Assembly: GCF_902833645.1 (NCBI RefSeq) | Contig: NZ_CADFGE010000003.1 | Span: forward strand, 434,001 to 498,000 | Direction: 5' to 3' | Length of the DNA stretch: 64,000 nt | Origin: Paraburkholderia fungorum | GTDB taxonomy: Bacteria > Pseudomonadota > Gammaproteobacteria > Burkholderiales > Burkholderiaceae | In this document: positions 36,512 to 45,501 of the stretch, piece by piece | Layout of the letters: the number at the start of each line of letters is the position of its first letter | Numbering within the stretch: position 1 is the first letter of the stretch | Translations under genes and position numbers: made by a program | Notes under the pieces: generated by a model | What the model saw: the letters and a program-made list of their open reading frames with translations, nothing else | The model's database searches: none | Told to the model about the DNA's origin: nothing

Positions 36512-37483
36512 CTAGAAGCCGTAGAGCCTCGCAGGATTTTCGACGAGGATTCGATGCCGCGTCGATTCATCAGGTATCCACAGCGTCAGATCATCCAGCA
36601 AGCGAGCGGCGTCCGGCTTGTTGTCGGCCGCTTGCGTCGGATGCGGCCAATCCGATCCCCACAGCACCCTGTCCGCGGCAAGCTCGGCAAACCTGAGCGC
36701 GACCAGGCCGGCGTCGGCGTAGACCGGCGCTCCGCTTTGCGACACGAGATACGGTCCGCTCAATTTGACCCAGGTACGGCCGTTGGCCACCAGCGCCTCG
36801 ACCATCCGGAACGCGGCATGCTCCGCGCCGCCCGGTTGCGGGATCTGCCCCATATGATCGATCACGAGGGGCGAAGACAGATTCGCCAGCAACTGCCGAT
36901 GCGCGAGTAGCTGCCGGGCGGTGGCGTTGACCTGAATGTGCCAGCCGAGCGGTTCGATCCGCTTCGAGAGCGGCTCCATCATCGATACCGTGACGCCGAC
37001 CAGGTATTCGAGGTTAAAGCGCAGCCCGCGCACGCCCCTATCGTGAAGGCCGGCCAGCTCACCATCCGTAACGGTAACGGGCACGGTCGCGATGCCGCGC
37101 GCGGTCTTTCCGAATTGCGCCAAGGCATCGAGCAGGCAACGGTTGTCGGTTCCATACGTAGACGGTTGAACGACGACATGTCGCTCGACGCCGAGCATTT
37201 GCTGCAGCGCGCGATAGTCGCCGACCGTCGCGTCCGGCGGCTGCAATCGCGCCGACGGATCAACCGGATACCGCGCGTCGTAGATGTGGTGATGACTATC
37301 GGTCGCGTTCGGTGGAACCGGAAAGCGCGGCCGGCCGAGGCCGCCGACGCGTGCGCGCTCGTCAGGGAAAGCAGATTCGCCGGGTGAGGCTGGCATGGTC
37401 GCGAGGCCGATCGCCGGGTTGCTGCGCTCAGGGTCTTTGCCACCGTGGGAGATATCGCGACGGTTTTGCTTCTGTTGCTTCAA
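36512..37483 (-). CDS. Amidohydrolase 2 family, sugar-lactone hydrolase/isomerase type
   Basis: 323 residues from TTG 37483, preceded by a strong AAAGGAG. DSHHHIYD near residue 62 supplies metal-site His residues; VIDHMG and WGSDWPHP complete the TIM-barrel active site. Close families are D-galactarolactone isomerase and 2-pyrone-4,6-dicarboxylate lactonase. With uronate dehydrogenase and an enolase-superfamily enzyme in the region, a galactarolactone role is favoured. It is divergent from LysR at 37655. Confidence 0.82.
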   Translation of the reverse strand: MKQQKQNRRDISHGGKDPERSNPAIGLATMPASPGESAFPDERARVGGLGRPRFPVPPNATDSHHHIYDARYPVDPSARLQPPDATVGDYRALQQMLGVERHVVVQPSTYGTDNRCLLDALAQFGKTARGIATVPVTVTDGELAGLHDRGVRGLRFNLEYLVGVTVSMMEPLSKRIEPLGWHIQVNATARQLLAHRQLLANLSSPLVIDHMGQIPQPGGAEHAAFRMVEALVANGRTWVKLSGPYLVSQSGAPVYADAGLVALRFAELAADRVLWGSDWPHPTQAADNKPDAARLLDDLTLWIPDESTRHRILVENPARLYGF

Positions 37484-37654
37484 GCGGCAACTCCTTTAGC
37501 CGGCGGGTCAATCGGTGCTACGAACTGTCCTGCTGCAAACGGTCAACGATCGCGGCGCGCTACGGTGCAACGAAAAGAGTGGACTACTATACGCATGCAT
37601 TTTTTCCGGGAGATAATCAAAGTTAGCCACGTCATCTGATAGAAACCTTCGATC

Positions 37655-38554
37655 ATGCGCATTTCTCTTCAGCAAATTGAAACCTTTTATTGGGTGGCGC
37701 GGTTAGGCGGATTTCATGCGGCAGCGCGTCATCAGCATCTCACGCAGCCGACCATTTCGGCACGCATCCAGGAGTTCGAAGAGCATCTCGGCGTGCAACT
37801 CTTCACGCGCAGCCGGACCCGCTCCGAACTCACGCTCGCCGGTCACGACGCGCTCGCCAATGCGGAACAGATGCTAAGGCTCGCCGAACGGCTCGAGCAG
37901 ATTGCGAAGCGTACCGACCCCATGTACGGGCTTCTACGTCTCGGCGCGATCGAGTCCATCGCTCTCGCGGGGCTCGCGGATCTGCTGACGCAGCTCAAGT
38001 CGCGATATCCGCACATGAAGATCGAACTGACAATCGATGTGGGCGTCGCATTAGGACGCAAGCTCGGCGCTCACGAACTGGACATAGCGATACTGAACGA
38101 TTCCACCGATGCGCCTCACGTGGTCGAGACTGCCATCGGCTACACCGATCTGCACTGGGTAGCGTCGCCGCAACTCGTACCCAACTGCAGTGTCGCGCCT
38201 CACGAGCTTGCGTCGGTGCCGATCATTACTGTCTCGCAGCCGTCATCGAACCATTCGCTTGTGATGAACTGGTTACGCAGCGCCGGTTGCAATCCGGACA
38301 ACATCAGCTCATGCAATTCGCTGTCGATGATGTCGCGACTGGTGGCGGCCGGACATGCGGCCGCCGTGTTGTCGCCCGCGATCATGCGCGCGGAGATCGA
38401 TGCCGGGCTGATTCATGTGCTCAACACTGAACGGCCGATCACTCAGCAGGGGTTTTTTGTCGCCTATCAGGAAGAGTGTCTGAGCGGCGCGGACACCATC
38501 GTGGCGCTGGCAAAAGAGGTGCTCACACGCAGTCGCGTGCTGATTCCGGGGTAG
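37655..38554 (+). CDS. LysR-family regulator
   Basis: 299 residues. The HTH reads LQQIETFYWVARLGGFHAAARHQHLTQPTISARI, followed by the effector domain. It is divergent from the amidohydrolase with a 171-base gap, the usual layout for LysR control of the opposite gene. It is convergent with uronate dehydrogenase. No clear ribosome site precedes the ATG. Confidence 0.9.
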   Translation: MRISLQQIETFYWVARLGGFHAAARHQHLTQPTISARIQEFEEHLGVQLFTRSRTRSELTLAGHDALANAEQMLRLAERLEQIAKRTDPMYGLLRLGAIESIALAGLADLLTQLKSRYPHMKIELTIDVGVALGRKLGAHELDIAILNDSTDAPHVVETAIGYTDLHWVASPQLVPNCSVAPHELASVPIITVSQPSSNHSLVMNWLRSAGCNPDNISSCNSLSMMSRLVAAGHAAAVLSPAIMRAEIDAGLIHVLNTERPITQQGFFVAYQEECLSGADTIVALAKEVLTRSRVLIPG

Positions 38555-38655
38555 CCGGCGCGAGGGCGCCGGTCAGCATGTCTGAGTCCACGCTTGAGTC
38601 TGCCTGCGAAAAGCGCCCCTCGATTCGCACCGGGCGCGCTTGTTCGCACGGCGGA

Positions 38656-39462
38656 TCAATCGATGCGGAGCGGATCACCGTCGAATTCGACCAGGCAGCC
38701 GAAGCCGCCATGAAACAACGCTTCACGCGCATCTTCCGTCTTTCCCGTCGCCTTGATCTCAGCCGCGTACAGTTCGGCATCATCTTCCGGCGCGAAGCCG
38801 AGATAGCGCACGTTGGCGTTGTCCCAGCGATTGCGCGCGTTATTGGATACGCCGTACACGACCGCGAAGTGAAAGTCCGGATAGTCGATGCAACGGCGCG
38901 CTACCTGTACCATGTCGCGATGACTGATCCAGGTGAACAGATGGCGCGGTGCCGTTGGCCGATTGTCCGGACGGAATGAACCGATCCGGATGCAGGCAAC
39001 CGACATGCCATGCTTGTCCGCATACATCCGGCCTAGCGCCTCGCCGAACACCTTTGAGATGCCGTAGCGGCTGTCGGGGCGCGGCTCGACGCTGTTGTCG
39101 ATCATCCGGTCGCGACGATGAAAACCCACTGCATGGTTCGAACTGGCGAACACCACGCGCTTGACGCCCGCTTGCCGGGCCGCTTCGAACACGTTGTAGC
39201 AACCCTCGATGTTCATATCGCGGATGCGTTCCCAGCGATCCTCGTCAGGAATGCCGGCGAGATGCACGACGACATCGACGCCCTGCATGACCGGCAGAAG
39301 ATCGTCCAGCCGCGTGATGTCCGCGGTCACGATTTCCTCACCTGGCTGCGCGTCCGCCTGCGGCGCAATATCCGCGAGGCGCAGTTCATAGTGGCCCTGG
39401 AAACCGGCGCGAAGCACACGTCCAATGTGGCCGGCCGCGCCGGTAATCAGTACTCGAGTCAT
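38656..39462 (-). CDS. udh: Uronate dehydrogenase
   Basis: 268 residues, an NAD-dependent short-chain enzyme of the epimerase fold. GAAGHIGRVLR binds NAD; ASSNHAVGFHRR and YGISKVFGE (Tyr-Lys pair) form the active site, and GSFRPDNRPTAPRHLFTW is typical of known uronate dehydrogenases. It oxidises D-galacturonate or D-glucuronate to the aldarolactone. It is last in the transcript IlvD/Edd dehydratase, GntR, udh, with gaps of 53 and 32 bases. Confidence 0.85.
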   Translation of the reverse strand: MTRVLITGAAGHIGRVLRAGFQGHYELRLADIAPQADAQPGEEIVTADITRLDDLLPVMQGVDVVVHLAGIPDEDRWERIRDMNIEGCYNVFEAARQAGVKRVVFASSNHAVGFHRRDRMIDNSVEPRPDSRYGISKVFGEALGRMYADKHGMSVACIRIGSFRPDNRPTAPRHLFTWISHRDMVQVARRCIDYPDFHFAVVYGVSNNARNRWDNANVRYLGFAPEDDAELYAAEIKATGKTEDAREALFHGGFGCLVEFDGDPLRID

Positions 39463-39494
39463 TGATACCCTCTCCGTGATTCAGATAAATGCGG

Positions 39495-40238
39495 TTATTC
39501 GGTCTCGCCCTTCTGTACGACATAGCCGGCCGAGCGGCGATGGTGCGCTTCAAGATACGCATCGCGCGATGGCACCAGGTGCTCCCGGCATAACTTGATC
39601 AACGATTCCCGGTCGCCGGATCGGAGCGCCTCGATCATCTGATGATGATCGGCGCGAGCCTTCTCCAGATACTGGGGAAACACGATCGATACCGAACGAA
39701 TGGCATGCGTGCGGCGTTCATATTCGTGAATCGCCTCGGTTAAAACCTGGCTTTCCGACAGCGCAAAGAACGCATGGTGAAAGGCCATGTTCGCGCGAAA
39801 CACACGCCGCAGATCGCCGGCGATGGCTGCTTCGTCGTGCTCTGCCTGAATTGCCGTTAATGCATCGAGCGCCTCGCTGCTGACCGGAAAAACGATGCGC
39901 CTCGCCGCGTCTGCTTCCAGGAGTTCGCGTAGCGCATACAGTTCCGTGACCTCGCGCGGCGTAAACGACTTGACCACCGCGCCGACATTTTTGCGGCGCT
40001 CCGCCAGCCCGCGCCGCTCCAGCTCGACCAGCACCTGACGGGCTACGTGACGCTTCAGGTTGAAGCGCTCGCAGAGATCGTCTTCCACGAGACGTTCGCG
40101 CGGATGCAGAACGCCAAGGACGATCTGCTCCTCGAGTTCGTCCGCGACGCTGCGCAGCGTCTCGTCGATATTGCGGTCGCGCTCGACCGTCTTCGTCGTG
40201 GGTGCATTGGAGCGTTTGGGCGTGGCAGCGTTGCTCAT
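39495..40238 (-). CDS. GntR-family regulator, FCD type
   Basis: 247 residues from the ATG at 40238. N-terminal winged HTH (VLHPRERLVEDDLCERFNLKRHVARQVL), then the FCD ligand domain with metal-site residues around HHAFFALSES and RADHHQMIEAL. Such regulators respond to sugar acids and other carboxylates. It sits inside the dehydratase-udh transcript and probably controls it together with the divergent 42176 transcript. Confidence 0.9.
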   Translation of the reverse strand: MSNAATPKRSNAPTTKTVERDRNIDETLRSVADELEEQIVLGVLHPRERLVEDDLCERFNLKRHVARQVLVELERRGLAERRKNVGAVVKSFTPREVTELYALRELLEADAARRIVFPVSSEALDALTAIQAEHDEAAIAGDLRRVFRANMAFHHAFFALSESQVLTEAIHEYERRTHAIRSVSIVFPQYLEKARADHHQMIEALRSGDRESLIKLCREHLVPSRDAYLEAHHRRSAGYVVQKGETE

Positions 40239-40291
40239 AAAAGGGATCCGCAAAATGATCTAAGCCGCGAGCCTATACGAAAATGCGATCT

Positions 40292-42031
40292 TTAACCCTT
40301 GTTTCTGTCGCCGGGAACCGTCGCGGTAATCCGGGACGCTTGCAAAAAGTCAAAGTCGCAGCCCTCGTCAGCCTGAGTGATCGTCGTCAGGAACAGCTTG
40401 CGATAACCACGCTCCTCGGGATCCACCTTGTGCGCCGGCAGCGCGGCGAGACGCGCTGCAATTTCCTCGTCGCTGAGAGCAAGTTCGATGGAACGATCCG
40501 CCACGCTCAGGCGAATCCGGTCGCCCGTTTGTACGATCGCGAGCGGACCGCCGATCGCCGCTTCAGGCGTGACGTGCAGGACCACTGTGCCGGATGCCGT
40601 GCCGCTCATGCGTCCATCGGAAATGCGCACCATGTCTTTCACACCCAGGCGGCCGAGCTTGCGCGGGATCGGAATGTAGCCCGCTTCCGGCATCCCCGGT
40701 GCGCCGACCGGTCCGATCCGCTTGAGCACCAGTACGTCGTGCGCTTCCACTTCCAGCTCCGGATCGTCGATACGGCGCGCCAGATCCTCCGCGTCCTCGA
40801 AGACGACAGCCCGCCCTTCGTGCTCCATCAGGCTGGCGCTCGCCGCCGACTGCTTGATGATCGCGCCGCCCGGCGCGAGATTGCCGCGCAACACCGCGAT
40901 ACCGCCTTGCGGAAAGATCGGCCGGTCAAGCGGGCGCACAACGTCTTGCGGGAAGCTCGCCGGGGCGAGGTCCAGCTCCTCGCCGAGCGTACGGCCGGTC
41001 ACAGTGAGAGCGTCGAGATGCAGCAGCCCTTTGATCTCGCGCATGACCGTGGTGAGGCCGCCGGCGCGATGCAGATCTTCCATGTAGTGCTGCCCAGACG
41101 GTTTCAGATCGACGAGCACCGGTGTTTCACGCGCCATCTGGTCGAGTTTCTCAAGGTCGATGCGAATGCCGAGCCGGCCCGCGATTGCCGTGAGGTGGAT
41201 GATGCCGTTGGTCGAGCCGCCGATTGCGAGCAGCACCCGCAACGCGTTTTCGATCGCCTTGGGGGTCAGGATTTTCGCCGGACTCAGATCCTGCCCGATC
41301 ATCGCCACGGCCTGCGCGCCGGTGCGCTCCGCAATGCGGATGCGATCGGCGGTCACGGCAGGCGCTGACGCACCACCCGGCAGCATGATGCCCAAGGCTT
41401 CCGCAATGCAAGCCATCGTGCTTGCCGTGCCCATCACCGAACAGGTCCCGACCGTCGCGACAAGCTGATTGTTGACCGCCTCGATCTCGGCTGCGTCGAT
41501 CTGATCGCCGCGGAAACTCGCCCAGAAACGACGGCAGTCCGTACATGCGCCCACCCGTTCACCGCGGTGCGAGCCCGTGAGCATGGCGCCCGTCACCAGT
41601 TGAATAGCAGGAACGCCCGCCGCCGCCGCACCCATCAACTGGGCCGGGACGGTTTTGTCGCAGCCTCCGATCAGCACCACCGCGTCCATCGGCTGGGCCC
41701 GGATCATCTCCTCCGTGTCCATCGACATCAGGTTGCGCAGGTACATGCTGGTCGGATGCGAAAAGCTCTCGGCGATCGAAATGGTCGGGAATTCGACCGG
41801 CAGCCCGCCAGCCAGCATCACGCCGCGCTTTACCGCCTCGATCAGCTGCGGCGCGTTGCCGTGGCATGGGTTGTAGGCACTGCCCGTGTTCGCGATGGCC
41901 ACGATCGGACGCGACAGCGCGTCGTCCGTATAGCCCGCACCCTTGATGAAGGCCTTGCGCAGAAAAAGCGAGAAACCTTCATCCCCGTAGTTCGTCAGGC
42001 CCTTCCGCAAGCCGCTTTTCTTCTCGCTCAT
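40292..42031 (-). CDS. IlvD/Edd-family sugar-acid dehydratase
   Basis: 579 residues from ATG 42031 with AGGAG upstream. Cys ligands for the iron-sulfur cluster are visible in PCHGN, GGCDKT and CSVMGTAST; HRGERVGACTDCRR is a feature of the sugar-acid branch rather than of branched-chain dihydroxyacid dehydratase. It removes water from an aldonate to give a 2-keto-3-deoxy acid. It is the first gene of the udh transcript. The precise aldonate is not known. Confidence 0.88.
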   Translation of the reverse strand: MSEKKSGLRKGLTNYGDEGFSLFLRKAFIKGAGYTDDALSRPIVAIANTGSAYNPCHGNAPQLIEAVKRGVMLAGGLPVEFPTISIAESFSHPTSMYLRNLMSMDTEEMIRAQPMDAVVLIGGCDKTVPAQLMGAAAAGVPAIQLVTGAMLTGSHRGERVGACTDCRRFWASFRGDQIDAAEIEAVNNQLVATVGTCSVMGTASTMACIAEALGIMLPGGASAPAVTADRIRIAERTGAQAVAMIGQDLSPAKILTPKAIENALRVLLAIGGSTNGIIHLTAIAGRLGIRIDLEKLDQMARETPVLVDLKPSGQHYMEDLHRAGGLTTVMREIKGLLHLDALTVTGRTLGEELDLAPASFPQDVVRPLDRPIFPQGGIAVLRGNLAPGGAIIKQSAASASLMEHEGRAVVFEDAEDLARRIDDPELEVEAHDVLVLKRIGPVGAPGMPEAGYIPIPRKLGRLGVKDMVRISDGRMSGTASGTVVLHVTPEAAIGGPLAIVQTGDRIRLSVADRSIELALSDEEIAARLAALPAHKVDPEERGYRKLFLTTITQADEGCDFDFLQASRITATVPGDRNKG

Positions 42032-42055
42032 AGCTACTCCTGAATCTTCGATGAA

Positions 42056-42067
42056 ATTATCAATAAT
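42056..42067. promoter_or_regulatory. Inverted repeat ATTAT-CA-ATAAT
   Basis: Perfect 5-bp arms in the 144-base divergent region, just upstream of the promoter at 42069. AT-rich repeats are common by chance, so this is a weak candidate for a GntR site. Confidence 0.25.
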
Positions 42068-42068
42068 C

Positions 42069-42097
42069 TTGACGAGAATCTTACCGATACTTATAGT
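42069..42097 (+). promoter_or_regulatory. Sigma-70-type promoter for the 2-hydroxyacid dehydrogenase operon
   Basis: TTGACG, 17-base spacer, TATAGT: five of six and five of six to consensus at optimal spacing, ending 78 bases before the ATG at 42176. It is the clearest promoter I can read in the window. Confidence 0.7.
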
Positions 42098-42175
42098 CTG
42101 TCCGCAAGCGATTCTTTTTCGTTGCGGCCGATGCCGCACATCAACCCTCTCTAACAGCATTCCGCTGAGGTCTTC

Positions 42176-43174
42176 ATGAAGCATGTCGTGGCCTATCGTT
42201 CGTTGCCTCCTGCCGTGCTGGGGCTCCTTCGTGAGCACTGTTCCGTCGAGCTGGTCGACGTTTCCTCCGGCGACCTGGCGCCATTCAGGCGGGCCTTGGG
42301 CACGGCTCATGGCATGGTCGGCAACAATCTCAAGATCACGCCAGAGATCCTCGATGCAGCGCCCCTGCTTCAGGTTGCGTCGACCATTTCGGCGGGCTTC
42401 GACGCGTTCGACGTTCCCGAACTCTCGCGCCGCGGCATTGTTCTGACGAATACGCCAGAAGAAGTCACCGAAACTACCGCGGACCTTGTATTCAGCCTGA
42501 TCCTCGCGACCGCCCGCCGCATTTCCGAACTCGCCGACTGGACGCGGCGCGGCCAGTGGACGCGGACCATCGGCGAGGCGCAATTCGGTGTCGACGTACA
42601 TCACAAGACGCTGGGCATCGTCGGGCTTGGACGCATTGGCAGCGCCGTCGCCAAACGCGCCGCCCTCGGCTTCGGCATGGACGTGATCTATTCCAATCGC
42701 TCCCGCAACCCTGAAGCAGAGGAACGCTACGGCGCGCAATGGCGGCCGCTTCCCGAACTGCTTGCGACTGCGGATTTCGTCTGCGTGCTGGTGCCGCTAT
42801 CGCCCGCCACCGAGCGACTGATCGGCAGCGCCGAACTCGCGACCATGAAGCCGTCGGCCATTCTCATCAACTGTGCTCGCGGACAGGTCGTCGACGAAGC
42901 CGCCCTCATCGCGCATCTCCGTGAAGGCCGCATTCTCGGCGCCGGTCTCGACGTGTTCGAACGCGAACCGGTGTCGCCGGACTCGCCGCTACTCCAGTTA
43001 TCGAACGTGGTAGCGGTGCCGCATATCGGTTCCGCTACACAACAGACCCGCGAAAACATGGCGATGCGCGCGGTGCGCAATCTCATCGAAGCACTCGATG
43101 GCCAGCTCTCGTCGACCTGTGTCAACCCCGAAGCGCTCCACGCCCGCTCGTCCGCGCAGCAGATCGCCGGCTGA
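42176..43174 (+). CDS. D-2-hydroxyacid dehydrogenase (GhrB/2-ketogluconate reductase-like)
   Basis: 332 residues. The Rossmann motif GIVGLGRIGSAVAKRA binds NAD(P)H. Catalytic Arg lies in NCARGQVVDE, Glu in the VFEREPVS region and His in PHIGSAT. It reduces glyoxylate, hydroxypyruvate or a keto-sugar acid. It leads the rightward transcript with the DHDPS-family lyase 41 bases downstream. In this region it may reduce a product of keto-deoxy acid cleavage. Confidence 0.9.
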   Translation: MKHVVAYRSLPPAVLGLLREHCSVELVDVSSGDLAPFRRALGTAHGMVGNNLKITPEILDAAPLLQVASTISAGFDAFDVPELSRRGIVLTNTPEEVTETTADLVFSLILATARRISELADWTRRGQWTRTIGEAQFGVDVHHKTLGIVGLGRIGSAVAKRAALGFGMDVIYSNRSRNPEAEERYGAQWRPLPELLATADFVCVLVPLSPATERLIGSAELATMKPSAILINCARGQVVDEAALIAHLREGRILGAGLDVFEREPVSPDSPLLQLSNVVAVPHIGSATQQTRENMAMRAVRNLIEALDGQLSSTCVNPEALHARSSAQQIAG

Positions 43175-43215
43175 ATGGCGCGAAACACCCCCACCCCAAG
43201 CAAAAGGAACACGCG

Positions 43216-44145
43216 ATGACCTCAGTCAACCGGCCCCGCGGCGTCTACTCGCCCGTGGTCACGCCGTTCACAAAAGATCTTCTCCCCGACCACGACCGCT
43301 ACGTCCGTCACTGCCGATGGCTGATCGAACAGGATGTCGGACTCGCTGTTTTCGGCACCAACTCGGAAGCGAATTCGCTCGCCGTCAGCGAAAAAATGAA
43401 GCTGCTCGAAACGCTGGTTGGCGCGGACATTCCGGTCGATCGATTGATGCCCGGCACCGGCTGCTCGGCACTCACTGACACAGTCGAACTGTCACGCCAT
43501 GCGCTTTCGCTGGGGGTGAACAATGTGCTGATGCTGCCGCCGTTCTTCTACAAGGGCGTCACTGACGAAGGCTTGTTCCGCAGCTATGCGCAAATCATCG
43601 AGCGCGTGGGTTCCGACGCACTGCGCATTTATCTGTATCACATCCCGCCTGTGTCCCAGGTGCCGCTCAGCCTCGCGCTGATCGAGCGGCTGCTCGCTGC
43701 TTTCCCGGGCGTGATCGCCGGCGTGAAGGACAGTTCGGGCGACTGGAGCAACACGCAGGCCATGCTCGAGCGCTTCCAGCCGCAAGGTTTTGACGTGTTC
43801 GCCGGCAACGAAAACTTCCTGCTGGCTACCATGCGCGCGGGCGGCGTCGGCTGTATCACGGCAACCGGGAACGTCAATCCGGCAGCTATTGTGGAACTGT
43901 ATCGTCACTGGCAATCGGCCGAAGCCGACGCCCGTCAGGCAGCCCTGGACGCCACGCGTGCGGCGTTCGCGAGGTTCCCGATGATCCCCGCGCTCAAGGC
44001 CGCGATCGGCGTGTATTCGAACGATCCCGATTGGGGCATCGTGCGTCCTCCTCTAGTCGATCTGACGCCAGTGCAGTGCGATGCGCTCGCCACCGCACTC
44101 CGCGAAATCGACTTCTCGATGCCGGGAGTCGAAGTCGCCGCCTGA
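43216..44145 (+). CDS. DHDPS/NAL-family lyase
   Basis: 309 residues, TIM-barrel class I aldolase fold. The Schiff-base Lys lies in AGVKDSSGD and the catalytic Tyr in YLYHIPP. GTNSEANSLAVSEK replaces the GTTGE motif of true dihydrodipicolinate synthase, so lysine biosynthesis is unlikely. In this gene neighbourhood it should cleave or dehydrate a 2-keto-3-deoxy sugar acid. AAGGA precedes the ATG. Confidence 0.87.
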   Translation: MTSVNRPRGVYSPVVTPFTKDLLPDHDRYVRHCRWLIEQDVGLAVFGTNSEANSLAVSEKMKLLETLVGADIPVDRLMPGTGCSALTDTVELSRHALSLGVNNVLMLPPFFYKGVTDEGLFRSYAQIIERVGSDALRIYLYHIPPVSQVPLSLALIERLLAAFPGVIAGVKDSSGDWSNTQAMLERFQPQGFDVFAGNENFLLATMRAGGVGCITATGNVNPAAIVELYRHWQSAEADARQAALDATRAAFARFPMIPALKAAIGVYSNDPDWGIVRPPLVDLTPVQCDALATALREIDFSMPGVEVAA

Positions 44146-44162
44146 TGTGCCCTGAAGAACAA

Positions 44163-44192
44163 GGCCGCCGGTTGCATATGCATCCGGCGGCC
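44163..44192. terminator. Bidirectional terminator hairpin
   Basis: GGCCGCCGG and CCGGCGGCC form a 9-bp stem around TTGCATATGCAT, itself nearly palindromic. It lies between the convergent lyase and enolase-superfamily genes. Confidence 0.75.
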
Positions 44193-44211
44193 TCGCTGCT
44201 ATTCACTGCTT

Positions 44212-45378
44212 TCACGCCCAATCGTCCAGCGCGTATTCGTTGAGCGCGGCTTCGTCGAAGTCGAAGCCGAGGCCTGGACGAGTCGGCACGGTCAGCCTGC
44301 CGTCTGCGAACGACAGTTGCGTATCCACTAGTCGACGAAAGTTCAGCACCTGATCGTCAGGAAAAAATTCGACGTAGCGTGCATTGGTCGTCGATGCCAC
44401 CAGATGAACGTGCAGATCGTGGAACCAGTGCGGGCACATCGTCACGCCCACGGCCGCGGCGGACGCCGCAATCCGCCGCCACTCGCTAATCCCGCCGCAT
44501 ACCGCCGCGTCGGATTGAAGAATCAGGGCCGCGCGCTTGTCGAGCAACTCCTGATGCCGCCAGCGCCCTGCTTCTATCTCGCCGGTAGCGACAGTCACCG
44601 GCGTGCGCCGGCTCAGTTGCGCATGGCTCTCGATGTCGTCCGGACTGAACGGCTCTTCTATCCAGTACGGGTTGAACGGCTCGTACCGGCGCATGTACTC
44701 GAGCGCGGTCGGAACGTCGGACCAGGCGTTGTTGGCATCGAGCATCAACAGCACGTCGTCGCCGATCGCCTCTCGTGCCGCCCTGATCCGCGCTTCCTCG
44801 CTGCGCGGATCGAGCCGCCCCACTTTCATTTTCACCGCGCGAAACCCGAGCGCCACGTAGCCCGCCATCTCCTCGCCGAGATGCTCGGGCGTCTTGCCTT
44901 CGAGGTAGTAACCACCGCTGGCGTAGGCCGGCACGGTGGCACTGCATGTGCCGCCGAGATAGCGGCTCAACGGCAGCCCCGTAGCGCGTGCATTCCGGTC
45001 CCACAAGGCGATGTCGAGGATGGACAGTGCCCGCATGACCGAGCCGGCCCGCCCTTGCAGCAGCGACTCGTCGTACATCGCGCACCACGAGCCTTCGACG
45101 TCGAGCGCGGAGCGCCCGAGCAACAGCGGCGCGAACAATTCACGCACGGCATACGTGACCAGCATGCCGGCGCGGTTGCCGCTGTAGCAAAAGCCAATGC
45201 CGTAATGGCCATCGGCTGTCGTGACGCGCACGACCGTGTAGTCGCGGGCAGTGACAAGACGGGTCGAGAATGCAGTGCTGCGCTCAAGCGGCACGCGGAT
45301 GGTGCGCGCCTCCACCGATACGACCCGCGAACGTGTCTGATAACCGGTTTCCTCAGTTTCAACGATGACGTGTTTCAT
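44212..45378 (-). CDS. Mandelate racemase/muconate lactonizing (enolase superfamily) enzyme
   Basis: 388 residues from ATG 45378 (a start at 45414 is possible; neither has a strong ribosome site). KMKVG gives the catalytic Lys, LDANNAW and IEEPF the metal-binding Asp and Glu, ATGE the third acid, CPHWFHD the His base. Acid-sugar dehydratases and D-galactarolactone cycloisomerase belong here. It precedes no other enzyme on its strand but lies next to the ACS carrier gene at 45502, upstream on the same strand. Confidence 0.87.
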   Translation of the reverse strand: MKHVIVETEETGYQTRSRVVSVEARTIRVPLERSTAFSTRLVTARDYTVVRVTTADGHYGIGFCYSGNRAGMLVTYAVRELFAPLLLGRSALDVEGSWCAMYDESLLQGRAGSVMRALSILDIALWDRNARATGLPLSRYLGGTCSATVPAYASGGYYLEGKTPEHLGEEMAGYVALGFRAVKMKVGRLDPRSEEARIRAAREAIGDDVLLMLDANNAWSDVPTALEYMRRYEPFNPYWIEEPFSPDDIESHAQLSRRTPVTVATGEIEAGRWRHQELLDKRAALILQSDAAVCGGISEWRRIAASAAAVGVTMCPHWFHDLHVHLVASTTNARYVEFFPDDQVLNFRRLVDTQLSFADGRLTVPTRPGLGFDFDEAALNEYALDDWA

Positions 45379-45501
45379 AGCAGTGGATCGACTCGAAAAA
45401 ATACCGATGCTCATGGGACCGATCGTGCGGCCGCACTCACCGTCGCAGGTGGATGGCTCTGCGTACCACGCCCTGACCGCTTGCGCGGCAGGACGGACCG
45501 C

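Noticed and set aside
40283..41368. Open frame of 361 codons opposite the IlvD/Edd dehydratase
   Set aside because: Shadow of a gene with many conserved motifs on the other strand; composition follows the third-position GC bias.
40292..42031. IlvD of branched-chain amino-acid synthesis
   Set aside because: The GACTDCRR block and the gene context with uronate dehydrogenase and GntR fit the sugar-acid branch better.
43216..44145. Dihydrodipicolinate synthase of lysine synthesis
   Set aside because: The GTTGE-type motif is replaced and the neighbours are sugar-acid genes, so a catabolic lyase is more likely.
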